From positions 166,426-230,425 of the forward strand of contig NZ_BOQN01000011.1 in NCBI RefSeq assembly GCF_018332695.1: a stretch of 64,000 bases of DNA. The letters run 5' to 3'. The position numbers were made by a program, and so were the translations under genes. This document shows, piece by piece, positions 35,119 to 42,993 of this stretch (positions are counted from its first letter, which is position 1; every line of letters starts with the position of its first letter). This DNA comes from Paractinoplanes toevensis. Its GTDB lineage: Bacteria > Actinomycetota > Actinomycetes > Mycobacteriales > Micromonosporaceae. The notes under the pieces are model-generated. The model was not told the DNA's origin. It ran no database searches and saw nothing but the letters and a program-made list of their open reading frames with translations.

Positions 35119-36687
35119 CTAGAAGACCATCCGGAATTCGCGTACGGCGTCGCCGCCGGAGCGCTTTGCGTCGTACATCGCACGGTCGGCGCGGTGCAGG
35201 GCCTCGCCCAGCTCGTCGGCGGCCGCCGCGGCCACCCCGATGCTGACCGTTGCCGGGCAGTCCGGCAGGTCGCGCACCGCGGCCAGCATGCGTTCCGCGA
35301 TTGCTGAGCCGACGGCCGGGCCGGCGTCCGGCAGCAGGGCCGCGAACTCGTCGCCGCCGAGCCGGGCGAGCAGGTCCTGGTCGCGTAGTTCGGCGGTGAG
35401 CGCTCGGGCGATCGCGCGCAGGCAGTCGTCGCCGGCCGGGTGCCCGCGGGTGTCGTTGATCTGCTTGAACTTGTCGGTGTCGATGATCATGACGGTGACC
35501 GTGGTGCCGGCCGCGCCGGGCAGGCTCTGGGCACGGCGGACGGCCCGGTCGAAGGCGCGCCGGTTGGCGATGCCGGTGAGCGGGTCCAGGTCGGCGGCGC
35601 GGGTGGCCTGCTCGTGCTGGGCGCGCAGCACGTCGAGCGATTTCAGCGTGGTCGCGGTGTGCAGGGTGTGCTGCCGTTGCCGCCAGAGCGCGGCCGCGAC
35701 GCTGTCGCCGTACCGTAGTCCGGCGGCGGCGTCGGCCGAGCCGCGCGCCTCGAGGAGCACCGCGTAGGTGCGGTGGGTGGCGGCGACGATCAGCCAGACG
35801 GCGTCGGCCGGCAGCGACGCGACGGCGGCCGCCATCACCTCGATGGCCTCGTCGAGCCGGCCGATCCGTTTCAGCGCGACGGCCCGGAACGGCGCGCTGT
35901 AGGCGAGCGCGGCCGGGCTGATCCCGCGGTCGCGCAGATCCGAGTAGAGCCGTTCGATGTCGGCGGAGGCACCGGCCGGGTCGGATCGGTCGGCCCGGGC
36001 GCAGGCCGCCATCAGCAGCGCGTAGTTCCGGAACGCGTCGAGGTCGTCGCCGCCGGCCTCGTCGGCGGCCCGCTGGGCGAACCCCTCGGCCACTTCGGTG
36101 TGCTGCTCGGCCGCGGCGGCGTCGCCGACCTGGTAGAGCTCGAGTGCCCAGTGCAGGTGCATCTCGCCGAGGTTGGACAGCCACATGGCCCGGTTCCCGT
36201 GCTGTTCCGGGTCGGCCGCGCTGATCTCGTAGGCCGCCTCGAACTGCGGCCCGGCCAGTTCGTACAGCCGGAGTTGCTGGTAGCCGACGGCGATGCCGAC
36301 GCGCGCGTTGACCGCCGCGACCGGGTCGGGTTCGTCGGTGAGCCGGGCCTCGGCGGCGGTGAGGTCGCGCAGGGCGGCGTCCACGTCGTACTCGGCCAGC
36401 TCCTCCTCGCCGAGCCGCATCCGCACGAGGGCGCGGGTGGACAGCGCGCAGGCGATCCAGCCGCTGCCACCTTCGCGTTCGGCGGCGCGCAGCATCGTTT
36501 CGACGACGGCGAGCGCGGCCCGCAGGTCGCCCTGCACGATCCGGACGACGACCCGCACGAAGTGCATGCAGGCGAGGTCGCCGCCGGGGGCGCGCAGGAT
36601 GTCGCCGACCTCGGCCATGACCGCGTCGGCCTCGCCGGCCTGCGCGCGCTCGAGCAGGCGCGCGGCCCGCCGTGACGCTTCCCGCAT
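35119..36687 (-). CDS. TPR-domain diguanylate cyclase (GGDEF)
   Basis: A 522-residue soluble protein. Residues 1-340 are all-helical with TPR-like pairs (ACALSTRALVRMRLGEEELA, GYQQLRLYELAGPQFEAAY, and others). The GGDEF domain occupies about 355-522: DPLTGIANRRAFDRA, DTDKFKQINDTRGHPAGD, and the active-site RLGGDEFAALL. An RxxD inhibitory site (RDQD) lies five residues before GGDEF, so product inhibition by c-di-GMP is expected. It closes with ADRAMYDAKRSG. No EAL domain. Lies between the repeat island and the acyl-CoA ligase gene on the same strand. Confidence 0.92.
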   Translation of the reverse strand: MREASRRAARLLERAQAGEADAVMAEVGDILRAPGGDLACMHFVRVVVRIVQGDLRAALAVVETMLRAAEREGGSGWIACALSTRALVRMRLGEEELAEYDVDAALRDLTAAEARLTDEPDPVAAVNARVGIAVGYQQLRLYELAGPQFEAAYEISAADPEQHGNRAMWLSNLGEMHLHWALELYQVGDAAAAEQHTEVAEGFAQRAADEAGGDDLDAFRNYALLMAACARADRSDPAGASADIERLYSDLRDRGISPAALAYSAPFRAVALKRIGRLDEAIEVMAAAVASLPADAVWLIVAATHRTYAVLLEARGSADAAAGLRYGDSVAAALWRQRQHTLHTATTLKSLDVLRAQHEQATRAADLDPLTGIANRRAFDRAVRRAQSLPGAAGTTVTVMIIDTDKFKQINDTRGHPAGDDCLRAIARALTAELRDQDLLARLGGDEFAALLPDAGPAVGSAIAERMLAAVRDLPDCPATVSIGVAAAAADELGEALHRADRAMYDAKRSGGDAVREFRMVF

Positions 36688-36706
36688 TGGCGACGCTCCA
36701 ATTAGG

Positions 36707-38239
36707 TCAACGTGGCAGCTCGCGTTTGAGGACCTTACCGGTGGCGTTGCGGGGGAGCGAGGGCAGGAAGACGATGTCGCGGGGCACGCAGAAGCGGGCC
36801 CGGTGCTGCCGGACGTGGTTGCGGATGGCGTCGGCCTCCAGCGCGGCGGTCTCCCGCAGCACGACGTAGGCGGCCAGCCGCTGCCCGTACTCGTCGTCCG
36901 GAACCCCGATCACCGCCACCTCGCGCACCTCGGGCAGGTCGGCGAGCAGGCCTTCCACCTCGGCGGGGAAGACGTTCTCGCCGCCGGAGACGATCATGTC
37001 GTCCTCCCGGCCGTCGACGAAGACCCGGCCGGCCGCGTCGACGTGCCCGAGGTCGCCGGTGGCGAGCAGCCCGTCGCGCAGTTCCCGCTCGCTGCCGTTG
37101 GTGTAGCCCTCGAAGAGCATTTCGTTGCCGACGAACAGCCGTCCCGTCTCGCCTGTCGGGACGGGCCGGCCGTCGCGGTCGAGGACGGCGACCGCGGTCC
37201 CGTGCGGTGGCCGCCCGGCGGTGTCGGGGGCGGCGCGCAGGTCGGCCGGGGTGGCGATCGACGCCCACGAGGCCTCGGTCGAGCCGTACAGGTTGTAGAG
37301 GATGTCGCCGTACCGGTCCATGAACCGGGTGGCGAGGCCACCCGGCAGGGCGGAGCCGCTGACCGCGGCGATCTGCAGGCCCGGTCGGTCCGCTTCCGGC
37401 GGGAGTTCCATCAGGCCCTGCAACATCACGGGTACGGCGATCAGAGCCGTCACCTGGTTGGCGCGGATGGCGTCGAGTGCCGCGACCGGTTCGAACTTGC
37501 GCCGCAGTACGACGGTGGCGCGCAGCGCGAGCGCGATCTGCAGGCCGGCGAAGCCCCAGGTGTGGAAGAGCGGCGCGGCGATCATCAGCCGGACGCCGGC
37601 CCGCAGCGGGATCCGGTCGATGATCGAGCAGAGCGGGCTGAACCCGCCGGGCGTGGGCCGTTGCGCGCCCTTGGGCAGGCCGGTGGTGCCGGAGGTGAGC
37701 ACGATGGTGCGCCCGGTCCGCGGTGGCGGGGCCAGTGTCGCCGAGGGCACCGCGTTGATCATCGCAGCCAGCGCCGACGTCGGGATCCCGCCGGGGAAAT
37801 CGCCGAGAACCTCGGTGAACGACGGGTCATGCACGATGACCGACAGATTCTGGGCGGTGGCGACCGCGGCCAGTTGTGCCGCCGACAGCCCGGTGTTGAT
37901 CAGAACCGGATCGGCCCCGACCGAGGTGACCGCGATCAGCGTCTCGATCATGGCGACCGAGTTGCGGCACAGCACCCCGACCCGGTCACCGGCGACGACC
38001 GGCAACGCGGCGGCTAGGCGGCCCGACCGATCGAGCAGTTCCCCGTACGTCAGGGAACGCTGGTCATCGATCACCGCGACCCGGCCGGGGGAGCGGGCGG
38101 CGGCCTGCCGCAACTCGCCGGCCAGCCCGAACCCCCACCGGTGCAGCTCCGCGAACTGCTGCGCCACCCGGTGCGGCGCCCCGGGCACGAGCAGGCCCCG
38201 CCGGGCCATCGTCGCGACGACGAAGGGCGCGCCGCTCAC
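36707..38239 (-). CDS. Acyl-CoA synthetase (fatty-acid--CoA ligase, AMP-binding)
   Basis: A 510-residue ANL-superfamily ligase that adenylates a fatty acid and transfers it to CoA. Motifs are TIVLTSGTTGLPKGA (P-loop A3), YNLYGSTEASWASIA (A5), LLATGDLGHVDAAGRVFVDG (A7), GREDDMIVSGGENVFPAEVE (A8) and the C-terminal catalytic Lys in PRNATGKVLKREL (A10). Similar to actinobacterial FadD proteins of the beta-oxidation group. The GTG at 38239 overlaps the acyl-CoA dehydrogenase stop by four bases, giving coupling; ATG 38209 is an alternative start. An unbroken open frame continues upstream through the dehydrogenase gene in a different frame from it, but this is not coding. Confidence 0.9.
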   Translation of the reverse strand: MSGAPFVVATMARRGLLVPGAPHRVAQQFAELHRWGFGLAGELRQAAARSPGRVAVIDDQRSLTYGELLDRSGRLAAALPVVAGDRVGVLCRNSVAMIETLIAVTSVGADPVLINTGLSAAQLAAVATAQNLSVIVHDPSFTEVLGDFPGGIPTSALAAMINAVPSATLAPPPRTGRTIVLTSGTTGLPKGAQRPTPGGFSPLCSIIDRIPLRAGVRLMIAAPLFHTWGFAGLQIALALRATVVLRRKFEPVAALDAIRANQVTALIAVPVMLQGLMELPPEADRPGLQIAAVSGSALPGGLATRFMDRYGDILYNLYGSTEASWASIATPADLRAAPDTAGRPPHGTAVAVLDRDGRPVPTGETGRLFVGNEMLFEGYTNGSERELRDGLLATGDLGHVDAAGRVFVDGREDDMIVSGGENVFPAEVEGLLADLPEVREVAVIGVPDDEYGQRLAAYVVLRETAALEADAIRNHVRQHRARFCVPRDIVFLPSLPRNATGKVLKRELPR

Positions 38240-39447
38240 CTGATCTGCATCCCGGAGATGGCACGGGAGATGACCAGGCGCTGGATCTCGGAGGTGCCCT
38301 CGAAGATCGTGTAGATCTTGGCGTCCCGGTACATCCGCTCGACCGGGTGCTCGCGCAGATAGCCGGCGCCGCCGAGGATCTGCACGGCCTTCTCGGTGGC
38401 GGCGACCGCGACCTCGCCGGCCTTGAGCTTGGACATCGAGCCCTCGCCGGCGGTGAACGGCCGGTCGTTGCGCCCCATCCAGGCGGCCCGCCAGACCAGC
38501 AGCCGGGCGGCGTCGATCTCCGTCTTCATGTCCGCGAGCGCGAACGCGATGGACTGGTTCTCGATGATCGGCCGGCCGAACTGCACCCGGTTCTTCGCGT
38601 ATTCCAAGGCGTATTCGTAGGCGCCGCGGGCGATGCCGATGGCCTGCGCCCCGACCGCGGGCCGGGAGAGCTCGAAGGTGCGCATCGCGGCCTGTCCCGG
38701 GGCCTTCTGGCCGGACCGGGCGCGGGCGAGCCGCTCGTCGAGCGCCTCCTTGCCGCCGAGCAGGCAGTGCCCGGGCACCCGGACGTCGTCGAGGAAGACG
38801 TCGGCGGTGTGCGAGGCCCGCAGCCCGAGCTTCTTGAGCTTGCGGGTGCCGGTCAGCCCGGGGGTGCCGGGCGGCACGATGAACGCGGCCTGCCCGCGCG
38901 ACTTGAGCGAGGGGTCGACCGAGGCGGTGACGACGTGCACGTTGGCGATGCCGCCGTTGGTCGCGTAGGCCTTCTGGCCGTTGAGCACCCACTCGTCCTT
39001 GGCCTCGTCGTAGACGGCCCGGGACCGCATCGACGCCACGTCCGACCCGGCTTCCGGCTCGGTGCTGCAGAACGCGCCGACCTTCGGGTCGGCCACGTCG
39101 CCGAAGCACTGCGGCACCCATTCGACGAGCTGGTCGGGGGTGCCCGAACCGTAGATCGCGGCCACCGCCAGCGAGGTGCCGGAGATCGCCATCGCGATGC
39201 CGCCGTCGCCCCAGAACAACTCCTCGTTGGCCAGCGGCAGGCTCAGCCCGGTCGGGTCGGACCACGTGTTGACCAGGAACTCGAAGCCGTACAACCCGAT
39301 CTTGGCGGCCTCCTGGATGATCGGCCAGGGGGTTTCCTCGCGCTCGTCCCACTCGGCCGCCGCGGGCCGGATGACCCCCTCGGCGAAGCCGTGGACCCAT
39401 TCCCGCAGGTCGTTTTGTTCCTCGTTGAGGTCGAGCCAGAACTCCAT
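38236..39447 (-). CDS. Acyl-CoA dehydrogenase
   Basis: A 403-residue FAD-dependent acyl-CoA dehydrogenase. It has AFCSTEPEAGSDVASMRSRA (FAD/substrate-binding signature 1), the middle beta domain, YALEYAKNRVQFGRPIIENQ, QILGGAGYLREHPVERMYRD (signature 2) and YTIFEGTSEIQRLVIS, whose Glu is in the catalytic-base position. Normal family length. It catalyses the alpha-beta dehydrogenation step of fatty-acid oxidation. The ATG at 39447 is chosen with AAGGG about 11 bases upstream; a GTG at 39459 is in frame. The upstream DNA has palindromes that overlap the end of the MaoC gene and may give this gene and the ligase their own promoter. Confidence 0.93.
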   Translation of the reverse strand: MEFWLDLNEEQNDLREWVHGFAEGVIRPAAAEWDEREETPWPIIQEAAKIGLYGFEFLVNTWSDPTGLSLPLANEELFWGDGGIAMAISGTSLAVAAIYGSGTPDQLVEWVPQCFGDVADPKVGAFCSTEPEAGSDVASMRSRAVYDEAKDEWVLNGQKAYATNGGIANVHVVTASVDPSLKSRGQAAFIVPPGTPGLTGTRKLKKLGLRASHTADVFLDDVRVPGHCLLGGKEALDERLARARSGQKAPGQAAMRTFELSRPAVGAQAIGIARGAYEYALEYAKNRVQFGRPIIENQSIAFALADMKTEIDAARLLVWRAAWMGRNDRPFTAGEGSMSKLKAGEVAVAATEKAVQILGGAGYLREHPVERMYRDAKIYTIFEGTSEIQRLVISRAISGMQIR

Positions 39448-39480
39448 GCGCGCGAGCACCCTTCGGGCCGTAACCGGAAT

Positions 39481-39511
39481 TTACTCGCCGGTAACGTTAC
39501 GGTGGCGTAAC
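39481..39511. promoter_or_regulatory. Overlapping palindromes upstream of the acyl-CoA dehydrogenase gene
   Basis: TTACTCGCCGGTAA (39481-39494) contains TTAC-6-GTAA, and GTTACGGTGGCGTAAC (39496-39511) is a perfect GTTAC-6-GTAAC inverted repeat. The first resembles the CTACT-CACC-AGTAG palindrome in the fabG/fadA gap. The sites overlap the last codons of the MaoC gene. Likely operator for a lipid-responsive regulator encoded elsewhere. Confidence 0.5.
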
Positions 39512-40330
39512 CACGCCCGCAAGATGCGGCCGCTTCGAGTCGATCCGGAATTCCCAGCCGTTTCCGGCCGGCGCGGCGCTGAAGCCGACCGTCGACGGCA
39601 GCAGGATCGGCTGCTTGAACGCGACGTCCACGGTGTACTCCGCGGGCAGCCGTCCCTCCAGCGCCGCGAGGCTGCGCGCCTTGCTCCACATGCCGTGCGC
39701 GATCGGCCGCGGGAAACCGAACGCGCGCGCCCCGAGCCGCGAGGTGTGGATCGGATTGCGGTCGCCGGACACCTCGGCGTACTCGCCGCCGATGCCCGCC
39801 GGCACCCGCCAGGTCGCGGTCGGGGCCGGCGGCAGCGGTTGGTCGCGCTGGGCGCCCCGGTCACCCTTGGCCGCGCTTTTCGAGAGGTACGTCGACACGC
39901 CCGCCCACGCGGTGGCGCCCCCGGCCGTTGCCGTCGCGACCACGTCGAACTGCTGCCCGCGGTCATGCGGGCGCAGGTTCTCGCACCGGACGGTCACGTC
40001 GAGCGCCTCGCCCGCGTCGATGGCGCGGTGCACCGTGATGCTGTTCGTGATGTGCACGAGCCCGACCACCGGGAACGGGAAGTCCCGGCCCGACATCAGT
40101 CGCATGGCCAGCGGGAAGGCCAGCACGTGCGGATAGGTCGGCGGCAGGGTGTCGCTCAGCCGGAACCCGCACACCCGGTCGTACCGGGCCAGGTGGCTGC
40201 GGTCGGTGGTGATTCCGCGCCGCACGAGCTGGGTCGCGGGAAGATCGGCCGGCCGGCGGGTCGGCACCAGACCCAGCGCGGCGCGCAGGTAGAGCCGCGA
40301 CGGCGGCGAGGTCACCTCGACGACGGTCAT
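39497..40330 (-). CDS. MaoC-family (R)-specific enoyl-CoA hydratase/dehydratase
   Basis: A 277-residue hot-dog protein of the double-domain MaoC type. The N-terminal half holds FRLSDTLPPTYPHVLAFPLA. The C-terminal half has the hydratase-2 motif GDRNPIHTSRLGARAFGFP (catalytic Asp and His) followed by IAHGMWSKARSLAALEGR. It hydrates or dehydrates 2-enoyl/3-hydroxyacyl-CoA or -ACP. It starts at an ATG sharing one base with the FabG stop (TGATG). The fabG-maoC pair next to a divergent thiolase is like the fabG4-htdX-fadA2 locus of mycobacteria, from which the function is inferred. Confidence 0.88.
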   Translation of the reverse strand: MTVVEVTSPPSRLYLRAALGLVPTRRPADLPATQLVRRGITTDRSHLARYDRVCGFRLSDTLPPTYPHVLAFPLAMRLMSGRDFPFPVVGLVHITNSITVHRAIDAGEALDVTVRCENLRPHDRGQQFDVVATATAGGATAWAGVSTYLSKSAAKGDRGAQRDQPLPPAPTATWRVPAGIGGEYAEVSGDRNPIHTSRLGARAFGFPRPIAHGMWSKARSLAALEGRLPAEYTVDVAFKQPILLPSTVGFSAAPAGNGWEFRIDSKRPHLAGVVTPP

Positions 40331-41664
40331 CAGGCCCCCAGGAGGCTCTGGCCGCAGACCCGCACCACGTTCCCGCTGATCGTGGCGGACGCCGGCGACG
40401 CGAACCAGGAGATCGTCTCGGCCACGTCGACCGGCAGGCCGCCCTGCGACATGCTGTTCATCCGCCGCCCGGCCTCGCGCAGGAACAGCGGCATCTTCGC
40501 GGTCATCGCCGTCTCGATGAAGCCGGGCGCCACCGCGTTGATCGTGATGCCGCGCTCGGCCAGCACCGGGGCCATCGACTGGACCAGCCCGATCACGCCG
40601 GCCTTGCTGGTGGCGTAGTTGGTCTGGCCGCGGTTGCCGGCGATGCCGGCGATCGAGGCGACCCCGACGATCCGGCCGCCCGCGTTGATCAGCCCGCGCT
40701 CCAGCAGCAGGTCGTTGATCCGCTCCTGACTGGACAGGTTCACGTCGATCACCGAGTCCCACCGGCTCTCGTCCATCCGGGCGATCGTCTTGTCCCGGGT
40801 GATGCCGGCGTTGTGCACGATGATGTCGAGGCCGGTGAGCCGGTCGGCCAGTCGCACCGGCGCGTCGGCCGCGGTCAGGTCGAGCTGCAGGGCCCGGCCG
40901 CGCACGTCGTTGGCGACCGAGGCGAGCGAGTCGCCGGCGCCGGGCACGTCGAGCGCGATCACCTCGGCGCCGTCCCGGGCGAGCACCCGGGCGATGGCCG
41001 CGCCGATGCCCCGGGCCGCGCCGGTGACCAGGGCGGTCTTGCCGGCCAGCGGACGGTCCCAGTCGGCCGGGCTCGGCGCGTTGCCGCCGCCGACCCGGAT
41101 GACCTGCCCCGACACGTACGCCGACCGGCCGCTGAGCAGGAAGCGCAGGGTGGACTCCACCGCGGTCTCGCCGCCGTGCTCGACGTAGACGAGCTGGCTG
41201 GTGATGCCCCGCCCGAACTCCTTGCCGATGCTGCGGGTCAGCCCCTCGAGGGCGCGCTGCGCGGTGGCCTCCCGCGGGCTCGCGGCCGACTCGGGCGGGG
41301 TGCCGAGCACGACGACCCGGCCGGAGGTGCGGCCGCTGCGGGCGACCGGGTGGAAGAAGTCGTAGAGCGCGCGCAGCCCGGTCGAGTCGGTGATCCCGGT
41401 GGCGTCGAAGACCAGTGCGGCGTACCGATTGCCCGTAGAGCCCGCGGCGGCCGTCTCCGCGACCTCGACCCCGGCGGCTTCGAGCAGCTTGCCGGCCGGG
41501 CCGGCCAGGCGCCCGCCGTCGGCCGCACCGAGCAGCACCGGGCCGTCGGTCAGCGGGTCGCCGGGCCGGTAACGGCGCAGCCGGGGCGGGTCGGGCAGCC
41601 CGAGCCGCTTGACGACGCCACGACCCATCCCGGAGTTTGCGAAGTTAGCGTACCTGTCACCCAT
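40330..41664 (-). CDS. fabG4: High-molecular-weight 3-oxoacyl-CoA/ACP reductase (FabG4-like)
   Basis: A 444-residue SDR protein with an extra N-terminal domain (about 1-205, MGDRYANFANSGMGRGVVKR, LPDPPRLRRYRPGDP) that resembles a Rossmann domain without the catalytic set. The catalytic SDR domain (about 210-444) has the NAD(P) motif VTGAARGIGAAIARVLA, HNAGITRDKTIARM, active-site Ser in GVASIAGIAGNRG and Tyr-x3-Lys in YATSKAGVIG. It ends in the usual MNSMSQGGLPVDVAE and GNVVRVCGQSLLGA. This architecture is that of mycobacterial FabG4, which reduces 3-oxoacyl thioesters. Divergent from the thiolase gene, with 51 bases between starts carrying a palindrome. Confidence 0.9.
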   Translation of the reverse strand: MGDRYANFANSGMGRGVVKRLGLPDPPRLRRYRPGDPLTDGPVLLGAADGGRLAGPAGKLLEAAGVEVAETAAAGSTGNRYAALVFDATGITDSTGLRALYDFFHPVARSGRTSGRVVVLGTPPESAASPREATAQRALEGLTRSIGKEFGRGITSQLVYVEHGGETAVESTLRFLLSGRSAYVSGQVIRVGGGNAPSPADWDRPLAGKTALVTGAARGIGAAIARVLARDGAEVIALDVPGAGDSLASVANDVRGRALQLDLTAADAPVRLADRLTGLDIIVHNAGITRDKTIARMDESRWDSVIDVNLSSQERINDLLLERGLINAGGRIVGVASIAGIAGNRGQTNYATSKAGVIGLVQSMAPVLAERGITINAVAPGFIETAMTAKMPLFLREAGRRMNSMSQGGLPVDVAETISWFASPASATISGNVVRVCGQSLLGA

Positions 41665-41673
41665 GGGCGTAGC

Positions 41674-41687
41674 CTACTCACCAGTAG
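41674..41687. promoter_or_regulatory. Palindrome in the fabG4/fadA divergent promoter
   Basis: CTACTCACCAGTAG is a perfect CTACT-4-AGTAG inverted repeat, placed between the divergent starts at 41664 and 41716. It is close in sequence to the site at 39481 upstream of the acyl-CoA dehydrogenase gene. Position and symmetry suit a TetR-type repressor controlling both directions; the regulator is not in this window. Confidence 0.6.
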
Positions 41688-41715
41688 CTAGATGGCCAGA
41701 CGTTGGAGGAATGCA

Positions 41716-42993
41716 GTGCAGAACGTGCGTCGCGTCGCCGTGCTGGGGGGAAACCGCATCCCGTTCGCCCGCTCCAACTCGAAGTACGCCGAGGCCTCGA
41801 ACCAGGACATGCTGACCGCCGCGCTGGACGGCCTGGTCGCCCGGTTCGGCCTGGCCGGGGAGCGGCTCGGCGAGGTGGTGGCCGGCGCGGTCCTCAAGCA
41901 CTCGCGGGACTTCAACCTGACCCGCGAGACGGTGCTCGGTTCCCGACTCGACCCGCGCACCCCGGCCTACGACATCCAGCAGGCCTGCGGCACCGGCCTG
42001 GAGGCGGCCATCCTGGTGGCCAACAAGATCGCGCTGGGCCAGATCGACGCGGGCGTGGCCGGCGGCGTGGACACCACCTCCGACGCGCCGCTGCAGCTCA
42101 ACGAGGACATGCGCCGCGCGCTGCTGGCCCTCAACCGGGCCCGTACGCTGGGCGACCGGCTCAAGGCGGCCGCGAAGATCCGGCCGCAGCAGGCGTTCAT
42201 GCCGGCCGTCCCGCGCAACTCCGAGCCGCGCACCGGACTGTCCATGGGCGACCACGCGGCGATCACCGCCCTGCGCTGGCAGATCAGCCGCGAGGCCCAG
42301 GACGAGCTCGCCCTCGCGTCGCACCAGCGCCTGGCCGCGGCGTACGACAGCGGGTTCTTCGATGATCTTCTGACGCCCTACCTGGGACTGACCCGCGACC
42401 AGAACCTGCGGGCCGACACCACCCTGGAGAAGCTGGCGAAGCTCAAGCCGGTGTTCGGCAAGGAGGACGCCACCATGACGGCCGGCAACTCCTCGCCGCT
42501 GACCGACGGCGCCTCGACCGTGCTGCTGTCCAGCGAGGAGTGGGCCGAGCAGCACCACGTGCCGGTGCAGGCCTATTTCGTCGACGGCGAGGACGCCGCG
42601 GTCGACTTCGTGCACGGCGAGGAGGGCCTGCTGATGGCCCCGGCCTACGCGGTGCCCCGACTGCTCGCCCGCAACGGGCTCACCCTGCAGGACTTCGACT
42701 TCTACGAGATCCACGAGGCGTTCGCCTCGCAGGTGCTGGCCACCCTGGCCGCCTGGGAGTCGCCGTCGTTCTGCAAGGAGAAACTCGGCCTGGACGCGCC
42801 GCTCGGCTCGATCGACCGGGCCAAGCTCAACGTCAACGGCTCGTCCCTGGCGGCCGGGCACCCGTTCGCGGCCACCGGCGGCCGGATCGTGGCGACCCTG
42901 GCCAAGCTGCTCGCGCAGAAGGGATCGGGCCGGGGCCTGATCTCCATCTGCGCCGCCGGCGGTCAGGGCGTGGTGGCCATCCTGGAGCGCTGA
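41716..42993 (+). CDS. fadA: Acetyl-CoA C-acyltransferase (thiolase, FadA-like)
   Basis: A 425-residue thiolase that cleaves or forms 3-ketoacyl-CoA. The acyl-carrying Cys is in YDIQQACGTGLEAA, the catalytic His in FYEIHEAFASQV, a second His in SSLAAGHPFAATGGRI, and the second active-site Cys in LISICAAGGQGVVA. Length and the FMPAVPRNSEPRTGLSMGDH insert match the FadA2/FadI-type group. Start GTG 41716 follows GGAGGA with 5 bases between. It runs opposite to fabG4 and so completes the beta-oxidation set. Its last 31 bases overlap the convergent GGDEF-EAL gene. Confidence 0.92.
   Translation: MQNVRRVAVLGGNRIPFARSNSKYAEASNQDMLTAALDGLVARFGLAGERLGEVVAGAVLKHSRDFNLTRETVLGSRLDPRTPAYDIQQACGTGLEAAILVANKIALGQIDAGVAGGVDTTSDAPLQLNEDMRRALLALNRARTLGDRLKAAAKIRPQQAFMPAVPRNSEPRTGLSMGDHAAITALRWQISREAQDELALASHQRLAAAYDSGFFDDLLTPYLGLTRDQNLRADTTLEKLAKLKPVFGKEDATMTAGNSSPLTDGASTVLLSSEEWAEQHHVPVQAYFVDGEDAAVDFVHGEEGLLMAPAYAVPRLLARNGLTLQDFDFYEIHEAFASQVLATLAAWESPSFCKEKLGLDAPLGSIDRAKLNVNGSSLAAGHPFAATGGRIVATLAKLLAQKGSGRGLISICAAGGQGVVAILER

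Noticed and set aside
36707..39400. A single 897-codon minus-strand frame joining acyl-CoA ligase and upstream sequence
   Set aside because: Only the part up to 38239 is the ligase. The upstream half is an Arg/Gly-rich shadow of the acyl-CoA dehydrogenase gene, which is read in another frame.
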